DNA of 64,000 bases from Aselliscus stoliczkanus (Eukaryota > Chordata > Mammalia > Chiroptera > Hipposideridae): positions 132,797,001-132,861,000 of the forward strand of contig CM066731.1 of NCBI GenBank assembly GCA_033961575.1. The letters run 5' to 3'. Of the stretch, positions 24,240 through 35,154 are shown piece after piece (position 1 is the first letter of the stretch; each line of letters opens with the position of its first letter). Under the pieces are notes generated by a model that was not told where the DNA came from, did not search any database, and saw only the letters and a program-made list of their open reading frames with translations. Made by a program: the position numbers and the translations under genes.

Positions 24240-27200
24240 TAACATACAATACTAGATTAGTTTCAGATATACACCATAGTTATTCAACATTTATATACCT
24301 AAAGAAGTGATCACTGTGATGAGTCTAGTAACCATCTGACACTGTACTATGCTATCACAGTATTATTGACTGAATCCTCCATGCTGTACATTACATCCCC
24401 AAGACTTATTTATTTTATACCTGGAAATTTTAACCTTCTGTTCTTTTCAACTCCCTCTTTCTTGTTTAATTTTTCAATTGCAGTTGACATTCAGTATTAT
24501 TTTATATTAATTTCAGGTGTACGCATAGTGGTTAGACATTTTTTATTATAAGAAATGATCCGTCTGACTAGTCTAGTACCTACCTGGCACTATACATAGT
24601 TGTTACTGGATTATTGACTATATTCCCTATGCTTTATTTTACATCTTCATGACTACTTTGTAACTACCAATTTATACTTAATCTCTTCACATTTTCCACA
24701 CTGCCCCTCAGCCCTTACCATCTATTATCCTGATAAATCTAGTACCCATCAGATCCCATACATAGTTATTTACCATATTATTGACTATATTCCCTACGAT
24801 TTACTTTACATCCTCATATTTGCTTTGTAACAACCAATTTGTACTTCTTAGCCTCTGCCCCTTTTTCACCCACTCTCCTACACCCCTCTCGTCTGGCAAC
24901 CATCATAATGTTCTCTGTATGTCTGAGTTTGAGTCTGTTTTGTTTGTTTTGTTTTTCAGATTCCATATATATAAGTGAAATCATGTTGCATCTGTCTTTT
25001 ACTGTCAGACACTGCACTCAGAATAATACCTTCCAGGTCCAACCATGCCACTGCAAATGACAGGGACCTATTCCCTTCCGTGGCCTAGCAATATTCCATT
25101 GCACATATGTACCACTTCCTCTTTATCCATTCATCCATTGATAGACACCCAGGCTTTCTCCATATATTGGTCATTGTAAACAATGCTGCAATGAACATAT
25201 AGGTGGACATGTCTCTTTTATGTAGGTTTTTAGGTTTCTTTGGATAAATACCCAGAAGTGGGATTACTGGGTCCTTCTTTGTCTCGTTAGAGGCTTTGTT
25301 TTAAAGTCTATTTGATTGGCATAAGTATTGTTATCCCAGCATTTGTTTAAATTTTTATGAAATATTTTTTCCATCTTTTACTTGCAGTGTGTTTTTCAAT
25401 CTGAAATGAGTCTCTTGTAGGCAGTGAGCTTTTTGTTTACTTAATGCAGAAATTCTTTCTTTTGATTAGAGCATTTAATTCATTTACATTTAATGTAAAT
25501 GATATGTAGGTTTTGCCATTTTATCATTCATACTTTTATTTATTTATTTGCTTATTTATTTATTTATTTATTTAGTCTTAAAGAAGTCCCTCTGAGATTA
25601 CTTGTTATACTGGTTTGGTGGTGATGAAGTCCGTTAGTCTTTTCTTGTCTGAGAAGCTCTTTATTTGTCTTTTGATTCTAACTGATGGCTTTGCTGGGTA
25701 GAGTAATCTTGGTTGTAGGTCCTTGCTTTTCATCACTTTGATGTATTTTCTGCCAATCCCTTCTGGCCTGCAAAGTTTCTGTTGAGAAATCAGCTGACAG
25801 TCTTACAGGAACTCCCTTATAGGTAACTGCTTTTCTCTTGCTACTTTTAATATTTTTTTATTTGTCTTTAACCTTTGACATTTTAATAATGATGTGTGTT
25901 TGTATGGACCTCTTTGGCTTCATTTTGTTTGGGACTCTGCACTTCCTGGGCTTGTATGCCTATTTCCTTCATCAGGTTAAGGAAGTTTTCCATCATTATT
26001 TCTTCAAATAGGTTTTCAATTCCTAGCTCCCTCTCTTCTCCTTCTGGGACCGTAGAAGGTGATGCGAATGATGCAAATGTTGGTACTCTTGATATTGTCC
26101 CAGAGGCCCCTTAAACTATCCTCATTTTTTTTTAATTATTTTTTTTTGCTGTTCTGTTTGGGTGTTTTCTGTTACCTTATATTCCAAATTGATGATTTGA
26201 ACCTCGGCTTCATCTAATCTATTGGTGATTCCCCTTTTTTATTATTTATTTCAATTATTCTTTATTTCTGACTGGTTCTTTTTATGTTTTCTGTCTCCAT
26301 TTTTGTGTTTCCTGTTTCTTTGTTGAAGTTCTCCCCAAGATCACTGAGCATCCTTATAACCATGTTTTGAACTCTGCATCTGGTAGGTTGCTTGTCTGCA
26401 TTTTGTTTAGTTGTTGTTCTGGAGCTTCTGTTCTTTTATTTGGGACAAGTTTTTTTGTTTCCCCATTTTGGCTACCTCTCTGTGTTTGTTTCTGTATATC
26501 AGGTAGGACTGCTATGTCTCCCAGCCTTTGTAGAGTGGCCTTATGCAGTAGTTGTCCTGTGGGGTCTAGTGACAGTCTCCCTGGTCACCAAAGCTAGGTG
26601 TTCCAGATATGTCCCTTGAAGGTTGTATGTGCCCTTCTGTTGCATCAATACTTGGTTGCTGTTTTCACATCAGGGGGCACTGACCCTTGGGTTGATTTGT
26701 TGTGAGGACTGGCCCTGACTACACTGGAGGAGCTGATGTGCAGAGGCTGACCTGATAGAACAAGATCCACTTTAGCAGGGCCCTGGTGACTGCCTAGTCT
26801 GCCTTTTGGGTGTGTTGTCCTTGGAGACAGCTTAGTGATGCTCCAGCTTGGCTCAGTTTGAAGCTGGCACTAGGTCCTGCTGCAAGCCCCAGGGGCCCTG
26901 CCACAAACCAAATTCAGCTACAGCCTATGCCCTGCTCTGAGCCACCTGGCATGAGCCACAAAACAATTTTCAGATGGCTGCCACCCACACTTGGCTTGGA
27001 AGTGCCTTGAGAGGCCACGCAGTGAACTGAAGCCTGCTGCTACTAGTATGAAGCTTGAGGTTGCTTGGCAAGTGGTACAGGACATGCTGAAGCCAGATAC
27101 TGTTTGATTGGGTTTTGTGAACATGCGAGAGATTTTTAAGAGAGTTTATACCATAAGTCAAGAAAGGCTGTTTGTACAGAAAAACTACTGGAAGTACCTT

Positions 27201-27955
27201 GGATGTTCCTGAAATTTGGGTGGAGTGGGGTCTCAGGGAGTCACCATGGCAGAGTGAACAACCGTTGTTAGCCAGGTTGATGGAGACCTAGATATGACTG
27301 CCACCTGACACTGCACATCAGGAGCAGGGAGGGCTCAACAAATAATGCATTCTGCCAGCACTTTTGTCTGGGAGAAAGCTGCCCTTCAAGCCCTTGCCCT
27401 GAGCCAGACAACTCAGTTCCTTCCTGTACATATTTCCCTGGCACCTATTGAGCTGCTGTCCCAGCACCTGCAGCTCAAATTGAGTGTATCAGTGAGTATG
27501 TCCATGTATAATCCCTTTAAAAGCAATGCGTACATTGCTACATGGGGGGATTACAGCAGCTCCCCATCTCACTCAGCCACAATCTCTACTGGTTTTCACA
27601 ACCAGAAGTTATGGGCACTTTTTCCCCCTGCACTGGAACCCTGGGCTGGGGAGCCTGATATGGGCCTGGGATCCCTTGCTTCTCTTGGGGTAAGGGGCTG
27701 GATTGCTGCATCTGAGATATCCCTTCCAATTTTCAAGTATCACACATGGGTGTGAGACCAACCCATTCTGCATTTCTGCCCCTCCTACCAGTCTTGAGAT
27801 CACTCTATATGCCCTTAGTTGTAGGTCTTTGGTTCAGCAAGATTTCAGGCAATTCTCAATAATGGTTGTTTGCAGTTTAGCTGTAACTTTGATGTGGTCA
27901 TGAGAGGATGCAAGCACAGTATTTACCTGCTCCACCATGTTGACCAGAAATGTCT
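24240..27955 (-). mobile_element. Internally deleted L1 retaining its 5'UTR, minus strand
   Basis: Reading left to right on the plus strand (3' to 5' of the L1): 3'UTR of the carnivore/bat/horse type, present as three partly repeated segments (24245-24440, 24470-24720, 24735-24880). The ORF2 C-terminus runs to GGATTACTGGGTC at about 25272. There is then a jump to the ORF2 endonuclease region (GGCTTTGTTTTAAAGTCTAT, 25291-25310), then the ORF1 C-terminus (25600-25750), the rest of ORF1 (to about 26200), and a more GC-rich 5'UTR ending at CTGCTCCACCATGTTGACC (about 27930-27948). By comparison with the 56-60 kb copy about 3.2 kb of ORF2 is missing. Frames at 25896-27903 are shadows of this element. 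The leftmost 3'UTR segment could belong to a separate insertion. Confidence 0.82.
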
Positions 27956-28990
27956 TTCACTACTATTAATAACTTTTGAAGTCTTATAAGCTAGGTAACA
28001 CTAATTCAGCAATACAGTAACTCCTTTCTCTTGTGAGAAATATTTCTAATTATATATCTGACAGCTTATCATCTAATTGGTTTCATATTTTAATTATTCA
28101 TTTAAGTCACTTATTGAATACATGTTATATATATTATATATGTGTGTGTGTATATACTGTGTGTATATATATATACTGTGTATACTGTATATATGTATAT
28201 ATAGTGTATACTGTATATATATACAGTATACATATATGTTTACAAAACATATGTACATACATAAGCTATATATATGTTTGTGTATGGATGTATATGATTG
28301 ATAGATAGATAGGTAGGTAGATAGACAGATAAATTAAAAAGGCTATAAAGTACAAGCCTGTAAGCAAAATTTAATCCATATCTCCATTTTCTTCTTAAAT
28401 GTAATTTTCTCAAGGGTACCCGTCTCTTCATTGTTGCTGAAGCCTGGATGACATGGTCTGCACTCTCTTCAGATGACAAGGTATGTGTGCTTGATGTGGC
28501 TTTGGTTGAAATAACTTTCCTTTTACTTGCAAGCATCAGTTTATCTCACAAAACCTCTATATAGTAAAGTTATTTCCTTTATGTTTGGGATAAAATGAAG
28601 TGAGATTATAATACATAAGTAAATTAATTTTTAAATTATTACAAAATATAACTGTCGTGATATTTACAGAGGAAAAAAAATCAGTGTTCATTACCTCATG
28701 AGATTGTCCCCTCAAAGTTATATCCTATTCCTAACTTTTCAGCCACACTTTCTGGTCTAATATCTCAATGATTCTATCTTCTGTTTTCAATTGTGAAAAT
28801 CTCCAATCACCTTCCAGAAATTTCTAACAGCTATCCATATGTGTTGAGTTACATTAAGTTCCTTAGTCCACTTCCAATAAGAATATTGCCATTTGGGAAG
28901 ATAGCAAATAGAGCCCTAGATGTTGCTCATAACCCTAGGACTGTGCAGAAATCCACTCCTAAGTTGACAGGTTTATAATAGGGGCCAAAA
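27956..28990. other. Non-coding DNA with a compound microsatellite
   Basis: Contains the AT/GT and GATA arrays listed separately, and a weak exon-like segment at 28415-28480 described in the findings. Confidence 0.45.
28126..28332. repeat. Compound microsatellite: (TA/TG)n then (GATA)n
   Basis: Imperfect TATATG/TACTGTGTATA units run from about 28126 to 28275, with repeated internal palindromes around TATATATACAGTATA. They are followed by GATAGATAGATAGGTAGGTA-type units at 28297-28330. Overlapping plus-strand Tyr/Ile/Cys-rich frames are artefacts of the repeat. Confidence 0.92.
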
Positions 28991-29229
28991 GTACTCGAAT
29001 ATGAAGGTACCAGCAGAAAGAAATGGCACCTGGGATCAAGAGGGTCTTTTACTAATCATGAAGGTATAAATTAATAGAACGTAACAATTCTAAATGTTTA
29101 CACCTAATAAAGTTTCAAAATGTACAAAGCAACATTTGTTAGAATCTCAGGGAAAAATAGACAAATCCATAATTAAAGTAAGGCATTTCAATACTGCTTT
29201 CTCAATAATTTAGATAATATCTTCATATA
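28991..29229 (+). mobile_element. L1 fragment (endonuclease region), plus strand
   Basis: AACAATTCTAAATGTTTACA, CACCTAATAAAGTTTCAAAA and AATAGACAAATCCATAATTA match sense-strand L1 ORF2 endonuclease coding DNA. The fragment stops at the mariner insertion. Its stop codons show decay. Confidence 0.75.
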
Positions 29230-30499
29230 TTGGGTTATCAGAAAAGTCATGAAGCATGTTTGCAACAGATGACATTAGTTCATTTTTGGAAGTACGGGAG
29301 TTATTTGCATCAATGTTATTGCTAGGTCATTTGACAGCTGACAGTTCTAGTTTCATTCTAAAAGAAAATTGAGTGATTTGGTTGAGTTTTGAAGATTTTA
29401 CAACAAGTTGAAGATGGAAGACCAAACTGTGCATTTTAGCCATATTTTACTGTTTTACTTCCATAAAGGGAAGGACGCACTTCAAGCTTGTGAAAAGTTG
29501 CATAAAGTTTACGGTGACAATGCTCTACAAGAACATCAGTGCCAATGACAGTTCACGGGATGCCTTGCTAGTGATTTTGATCTCAACGACACTCTTCGGT
29601 CAGGGAGCTCCACCCAGGTTGATGATGACAAAATAAAGGCATTGATCAAGTTAAACCCACGTTACATGACATGAGAGATTGCAGGAACATTGAACATCCA
29701 TCATTCAAGCATTCATGACCACCTGAAGAAGCAAGCTCGATATTTGGGTTCGGCATGAACTCAAAGAAGTTCATATGATGGCGCATGCAAACATCTGTAA
29801 CATGCTCATTAAATGTGAGGAAAATGATCTTTTTTTGAAGCAACTGATAACTGGTGATGAGAAGTAGATTGTTTACAACAATGTGGTGTGCAAACAGTCT
29901 TGATCCCAACGTGATGATTCACCTCAAACGACATCGAAGCAGACATTCATCAGAGGAAGATTATGCTCTCAGTGTGGTGGGATTTTAAAGATGTTGTGTT
30001 TTTCGAATTCCTACCAAGGAACCAAACAATCCATTCGAATGTGTACTGTTGGCAATTGGACAGTTTGAATGAATCCATCATCCAGAAACATCCAGAGCTT
30101 GTTAATTGTAAAGGAATTGTGTTCCATCATGACAACGGGAGACTACACACATTTGATCACCTGTCAAAAATTATTGGAGTTTGGATGGGATGTGTTGCCA
30201 CACCCACTATACTCACCTGACCTTGTACCATCAGACTTCCACTTGTTTTGCTCTCTTTAAAGCTCTTTGCATGGTATAACGTTTAATTCAGATGAGGGTA
30301 TTCTCAGCTCCTTGTTCAGTTTTTCGCAAATAAAGACAGGTCCTTCTATGAACGAGGGATTATGAAGCTCAGTGAAAGATGACAAAAAGTTATTGAACAA
30401 AATGGGCAATATGTAATTGATTGGTCTTCGTTCTTTATATAAATAAATGACCTTTGAAAAACATGGGCAAAATACGTCATGACTTTTCCGACAACCCAA
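29230..30499 (+). mobile_element. Mariner transposon, family 1, copy 2 (decayed)
   Basis: A 1,270-bp element that starts TTGGGTTATCAGAAAAGTCA after TA (29228-29229) and ends GTCATGACTTTTCCGACAAC then CCAA. The flank is TG where TA is expected. It can be aligned along its whole length with the 8.2-kb copy, in the same orientation. Its right terminal repeat is complete, unlike that of copy 1. It is inserted in, or next to, a plus-strand L1. Confidence 0.94.
29413..30424 (+). pseudogene. Mariner transposase relic with frameshifts and stops
   Basis: The start region matches copy 1 (ATGGAAGACCAAAC at 29413) but lacks about 12 bases just after it. Stops and frameshifts break the frame several times, including a TGA in the codon corresponding to an Arg of copy 1 near 29671 and another at 29866-29868. 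The best surviving stretch is 29963-30150, where the catalytic HHDN motif is intact with its Asp codon at 30131, unlike copy 1. A frameshift follows shortly after, and the PHPLYSPDL block continues in another frame (30069-30260). It cannot make a functional enzyme. The exact number of lesions needs an alignment. Confidence 0.88.
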
Positions 30500-30524
30500 T
30501 GATATCAAAATGGCTAAATTCAAA

Positions 30525-31200
30525 AGTACTGATCAAACCAAGTGTTGGTTAGGGTGAGATGCCACTAGAATTGTCATGCACTGGTGGTAGGAATGTAAAA
30601 TTATACAACCATTTGAAAAGATTTTTATTTTCTTAAGATGTTATACCATAGTCTTAGCACATCTAATCCTAGATATTTACCAAAAGGAGAGAGAAAGCAT
30701 ATGTCCATTCAAAGACTTACATCCAAATGTTCATAGCAGCTTTATTTGTAATACCTTAAACCTGGAAACAATCAAAACTGTTCATCAATAGGTGATGGAT
30801 GAACAATTTGTGGTATATTTATCCAGGGGAATATTACTCAGCAATAAAAAAGAACAATCAATTAATACATGCAAAAACACGGATGAGTTTTGAAATAATT
30901 ATGTGAAAGAAGCCAGAAAAAAGTCATACAGTGTAATTTTAATTGTATAAAATATGTAAAAAACACACTAATTTATAGTGTCAAAAAGCAGACCAGTGCT
31001 TTGCTTGGGAGGAGACTGATTGAGAAGACATAGATTACAATGTATCATGAGGAAGCTTTTGAGTGTGTTGGAAATGTTTGTCATCATGATTGTAGTGATG
31101 GTTTCTTTGGTATATATATTTGTCAAATATCAAATTGAATACCTCAATTGCATGCAGTTATTATATGTCAGTTATATCTCACTAATGTTGCTCAATTAAT
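30525..31200 (+). mobile_element. L1 ORF2 3' end and 3'UTR, plus strand
   Basis: Sense L1 blocks occur in order: ACCAAGTGTTGGTTAGGGTG, CTGGTGGTAGGAATGTAAAA, CATAGCAGCTTTATTTGTAA, CAATAGGTGATGGATGAACA, GAATATTACTCAGCAATAAA and an L1M-type 3'UTR. The RT-coding middle expected between this and the 29.0-29.2 kb fragment is absent. Confidence 0.85.
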
Positions 31201-31645
31201 TTTAGCAGTTTGTTTTTAGTACAATGCACTTATGGATCACTGTGAAGAAAATTCACATCTTTAGCATACTAATCTTTCTATCCATAAACATGAAACATCT
31301 CTTGATTTATTTATATTTCCTCACTATCTTCCAGTCAACTTCCCCCTTTTTTCATATAAAACATGATAATATTTTCATAGATTTATTTTTAGTATTCTAT
31401 TATTTAGAATAAAAGTTAAGCTGTCAAGAGACCAATACTACAATGATATAAAGAACAATTACATTTCTTTTTCTTACACAATCTATATGTATGTCATTCA
31501 TCAAGAAATGGTGTTGGAAAGTATGTCCTTCATTGGGGCTAGTTTAGTGATTAGAAAATTATAAGTTCTTCCTTCCTTTTTTTTTTTTTTTAATCAAAGT
31601 ACTGTAGATCGTCAAATGACATTATTTTGTTCAAAGTCTTTGTAT
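31201..31645. other. Non-coding DNA
   Basis: Contains a T-run at about 31579-31592. Nothing else recognised. Confidence 0.45.
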
Positions 31646-31930
31646 TATAACACTGAGGGGAAAAAAGTAAATTATAGCCAGGGCCACTATCTATGTGGAG
31701 TTTGCATATTCTCCTCACGCCCGTGTGGGTTTTCCCCACGTCCGTGTTGGTTTCCTCTCGCATCCCCAAAATGTGCATGTTAGATGAATTGGCGTGTCTT
31801 AATGGTCCCAGTATGTGATGGAATGGCATCTTGTCCTGGATTGGTTCCCGATTGGCAATGAGCTGCTGGAATAGGCTCTAGTCACCCAAGACCCTGAACT
31901 GGAATAATTGGGTTAGAAAATAATAATCTT
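31646..31930 (+). repeat. RTE/V-SINE-like LINE 3' tail remnant
   Basis: GTGGAGTTTGCATATTCTCC, GTGTGGGTTTTCCCCACG, TTGGTTTCCTCTCGCATCC, GCATGTTAGATGAATTGG, GCTGGAATAGGCTCTAG and CCTGAACTGGAATAATTGGG follow the order of a tail shared by several vertebrate non-LTR retroposons (RTE-type LINEs and associated SINEs). The sequence is still readable over about 280 bp. The precise family is uncertain. Confidence 0.6.
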
Positions 31931-31974
31931 ACTTGTTTTAATTCATCTTTCTTAGATGTATGTATGACGTTTGA

Positions 31975-32543
31975 CAATTAAGTTTGCAAACTGGTTGCAA
32001 CGATGTTGGTACCATTTTTTGATATCAGAGGGATTATTCATTATGAATTTGTACCAAATGGACAGTTAACCAAGTTTGCTATTTGGAAGTGCTAAAAAAG
32101 CGGTGTGAAAAAGTTAGATGAAAACAACCTGAACATTTCACCAACAGTTCATGGCTCTTGCATCACGACAATGCACCAGCTTGCACAGCACTGTCTGTGA
32201 GGGAGTTTTTAGACAGTAAACAAATAACTGTATTGGAACACTCTCCCTACTCACCTGATCTGCCCCCGCCCCCCCCCCGTGACTCTCTTTACCCAAAATA
32301 ATGTAAATATTAAAAGGAAGACATTTTGATGAGAGTCAGGACATCAAGGGTAATATGATGACAGCTTTAATGGCCATTCCAGAAAAAACAATTCCAAAAT
32401 TGCTTTGAAAGGTGGACTAGGCCCTAGGCTCGGTGCACAGCTTCTCAAGGGGAGTACTTCAAAGGTAACCATAGTGGTATTCAGCAATGAGTTATGTAGC
32501 ACTTTTTCTAGGATGAGTTCACAAACTTAATTGTCTCACATCA
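31975..32543 (+). mobile_element. Internally deleted mariner of a second family
   Basis: A 569-bp element between TA dinucleotides (31973-31974 and 32544-32545). Its imperfect terminal inverted repeats share GACAATTAAGTTTG. It retains the C-terminal part of a transposase gene: HHDNAP, then SVREFLDSKQ, then EHSPYSPDL. The second catalytic Asp codon lies near 32169. The region of the third Asp is replaced by a C-rich run near 32263-32278. The N-terminal half is missing. The terminal repeat and protein differ from those of family 1. Confidence 0.9.
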
Positions 32544-32545
32544 TA

Positions 32546-33019
32546 TAGCTTTCATTTGTTTCAATGTTTAATATTAGTGTTTTGGGTCTTTATTTGGTTG
32601 TTTGGTGATGTTTTGTGATCAGAAATATGCCATAGGAACTTAACTCTTGTTGATATCAATTTATGTATGGCAAAGTTGGTTTTATTATACATCATTTTAC
32701 TTGAAGTTGCAGTTTCCAACAACTGGTAGTGAGGTTAAGTGAGGGCTTACTCTTAATTCCTTCAAAAACTTAGGAGTTTTCTGGGATATTGACTTTTAGT
32801 CAGGACGCATTTCTGTACCCCTAGTTCTTGTCATGGATCTTTAGCCTGCTTTGTTTCTTGGCTTTTGTGCTTGACCCACCCCTGTTAGCCTCATTTTATT
32901 TTTGACTATTGTACTGACAAGAATTAACTCAACAGGCCTGGGCTGCTCAAACCCTGTACATTCCCAAGAACGGCTTGTCATCAGGACTGGCCCTTGGTCA
33001 ACTCCTGGGAGATGAGCTG
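32546..33019. other. Non-coding DNA
   Basis: No firm identification. It may be the 5' part of the LTR-like sequence that follows. Confidence 0.4.
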
Positions 33020-33600
33020 TGTCCGTAGAATATTTTGCCTGTGAAGAGTGCTTTTGTCTGTCTGAGACTGGAGGCCACGCGGGTCCAGTGCAAGTTTTAT
33101 CAGATAGTTTATGCTAGCAGCATTACTTGTTTTTGTATGCCTGAGGCTTTGTGCCAGTTTGATAAGATGGTTTATACTAACAATGTGATTCATGATGAAC
33201 TCCTATTTTTACTTTTGGGGACTGACATCTGAGTATCCGAAGTCACTCACACAGTTGTCACATGCCTACACGACTCACCTCCAGAAAAACTCACTGGATA
33301 TGAAGCCTTGGATGATTTCCCTGGCTGAAAGTGCTTTGCATATGTTGTTATACATTAGAAAAATAAAGTGCATCTATGCAACTCCACTGGGAAAGGTCAC
33401 CCAGAAGATGACTCCTGGTTTTTCCTGGAACTTGTCCCATGCACCTTTTTCCTTTGCTGGTTTGAATCCTTTTTGCTATAATAAGCAGTAACCATAAACA
33501 TCACAACTTTTCTGAGTTCTATGAGTTCTTCTAGCAAATCATCTATTATAACTTGAGAGTGGCCTTCAGAATCCCTGGCACAGCTACTTGGAGGCCATTT
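33020..33600 (+). mobile_element. LTR-like or other old dispersed repeat, family uncertain
   Basis: The segment contains an AATAAA signal at about 33360-33366, then TTCCTTTGCTGGTTTGAATC, a TATAATAAGCAGTAACCATA block and CTGAGTTCTATGAGTTCTTC. This combination is familiar from old mammalian LTR-type repeats. The frames at 33035-33232 and 33192-33491 lie inside and are not genes. Class assignment needs a library search. Confidence 0.45.
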
Positions 33601-34398
33601 CAAACCACCGGTACAATAGGAAGATAAGGTCCTTGCTACAGAGGTTTGATTGTTGTCTCTAAATTCTTCACTGGCCTTTGAAAAAGGATTTGGTCAACAA
33701 TCATACCTATTGCTCCTTGGTATTTGCAACCTCCAAGGCCCCCTGAGAGGTTGGTTTCATTAATGGCTTCAATCAGTGGCCCCCTTGTATCCATAATCTA
33801 CCTTTTTGCTTTTCAGTCTCTTCCCACTTTTATTCAAAACTTGTTTATGTGCATTGCTTTGGCCAATGAGAGGTTACCAAGTATGATATAAACAGAGACT
33901 GGCAAAAGCCCTTCCACATTTCTGCTTTTGCTCCTGGAACTCTGCTGCATCGTGAGATCAAACCTAGTCTAGGCTGTGAGAGAATGAGAGACCAGGTGGT
34001 GCTGAGCTGAATTTCCCAGTAGAGTCCATCTTAACCCAAAATGCTCTCTGCTGACACACTAGCTGATTATGAATACTTAAAAGAGACCCTCCCCACAACT
34101 GATCTACAAATATTTGATTAATAAACACTTATTATGTATAATTTAGGATATCTGAGGATTTGTTAGGCAACCAATAGCTAACAATTACAGGCCCTAAATA
34201 TAAATTTTCATGATCACTTTCTTGTGAATTAGTCAACTCATACTAACAATCTGACCTTTTATATCAACTTCCCTCAGAATTATAGGCTGTCAGGGCACAT
34301 GATCTGCCTTCCAAGTTATCAAAGGCTGTAGCTTTATCAAATGTCTTTCCATGATACCCGCTACCCTCAAAATGTACCTTAAAGTTGCTGAGCACTTT
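33601..34398. other. Mixed old repeat DNA, partly MaLR-like
   Basis: Around 33870-34070, TTTCTGCTTTTGCTCCTGGA and a following GTGAGA...GAGACCAGGTGG arrangement recall MLT1-type internal/LTR sequence, but the match is weak. No gene. Confidence 0.3.
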
Positions 34399-34570
34399 TC
34401 AATAACTCCTTTCTTTTTCTTTTTTTAGCTGAGCCATCCTGCCACCTGTTGGTAGCTCAACGGCAACTCAGCTCGGGCTGGCCTCGAACTGCTGTTGCTC
34501 AGAGCTCAGCTTGCATTCTTAAGTGAGCTCTTAACCAACTGAGCCATTCAGCCAGCTCTCAATAACTCCT
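34399..34570 (-). mobile_element. tRNA-derived SINE (family B), minus strand
   Basis: Read on the minus strand the element is a tRNA-like head (TGGCTCAGTTGGTTAAGAGC), a GAGCTCTGAGCAACAGCAG block with a B-box-like GTTCGA, and GGTGGCAGGATGGCTCAGCT before an A-rich tail. TCAATAACTCCT at 34399-34410 and 34559-34570 is a perfect 12-bp target duplication. It is distinct from family A and has a second copy at 55.1 kb. Confidence 0.88.
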
Positions 34571-34754
34571 GACCTTATATCTTACTCTACACTACCATCA
34601 TGTCTCAATAATTCATAATAACTTTGTAACTTGTCCCCTTACTTATTTTTTTTGTCACACTACTCCAGAGTGATTCTTAAAATAACATAAAAAAAAGGTA
34701 GATTATTTTATTTCTTTGTTTTTACTATATTCAGAAAAAAACAAACAAACCCAA

Positions 34755-34985
34755 ATGTATATTCTGTGCTTGGTTTATTGGTCCCATATGATCTGGCCTC
34801 ACTTATCTCCGTGACCTCCCTTCTTTTACTTTTACCCTCTCTCACTCAGGTTCTTGCTAGTGCTCACACTGATCAAGCATTCAACAGCACTAGGGTTTGT
34901 GCACTTGCTGTGTGTTCCCTATGACTTTCTGACTCATGCCCTCGATATCTACAGGGGTCACTCTCACATCATTTAAGCTTTCTTT
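34755..34985 (+). mobile_element. L2 LINE fragment, plus strand
   Basis: CATATGATCTGGCCTCACTT, CCCTCTCTCACTCAGGTTC and GTGCACTTGCTGTGTGTTCC follow the L2 3' region. It ends without the terminal repeat. Confidence 0.65.
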
Positions 34986-35154
34986 AAACAGAGATGAAAT
35001 TTAGTTATTACTAGTGAAGCCTGCTAATTGTCACATAGCAATCTTGTTTTCATGTTTAATTTAGTATCCGTGCATATCTGTAGAGGAAATGACCCTGCCT
35101 TAGAGGTAGTTAAATATATGATTATTGTTAGTGCTTACTTGTCACCTTATCTGG

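Noticed and set aside
27345..27755. 136-codon plus-strand frame in GC-richer DNA
   Set aside because: It lies antisense within the L1 5'UTR that ends at about 27950, has no domain and no splice context.
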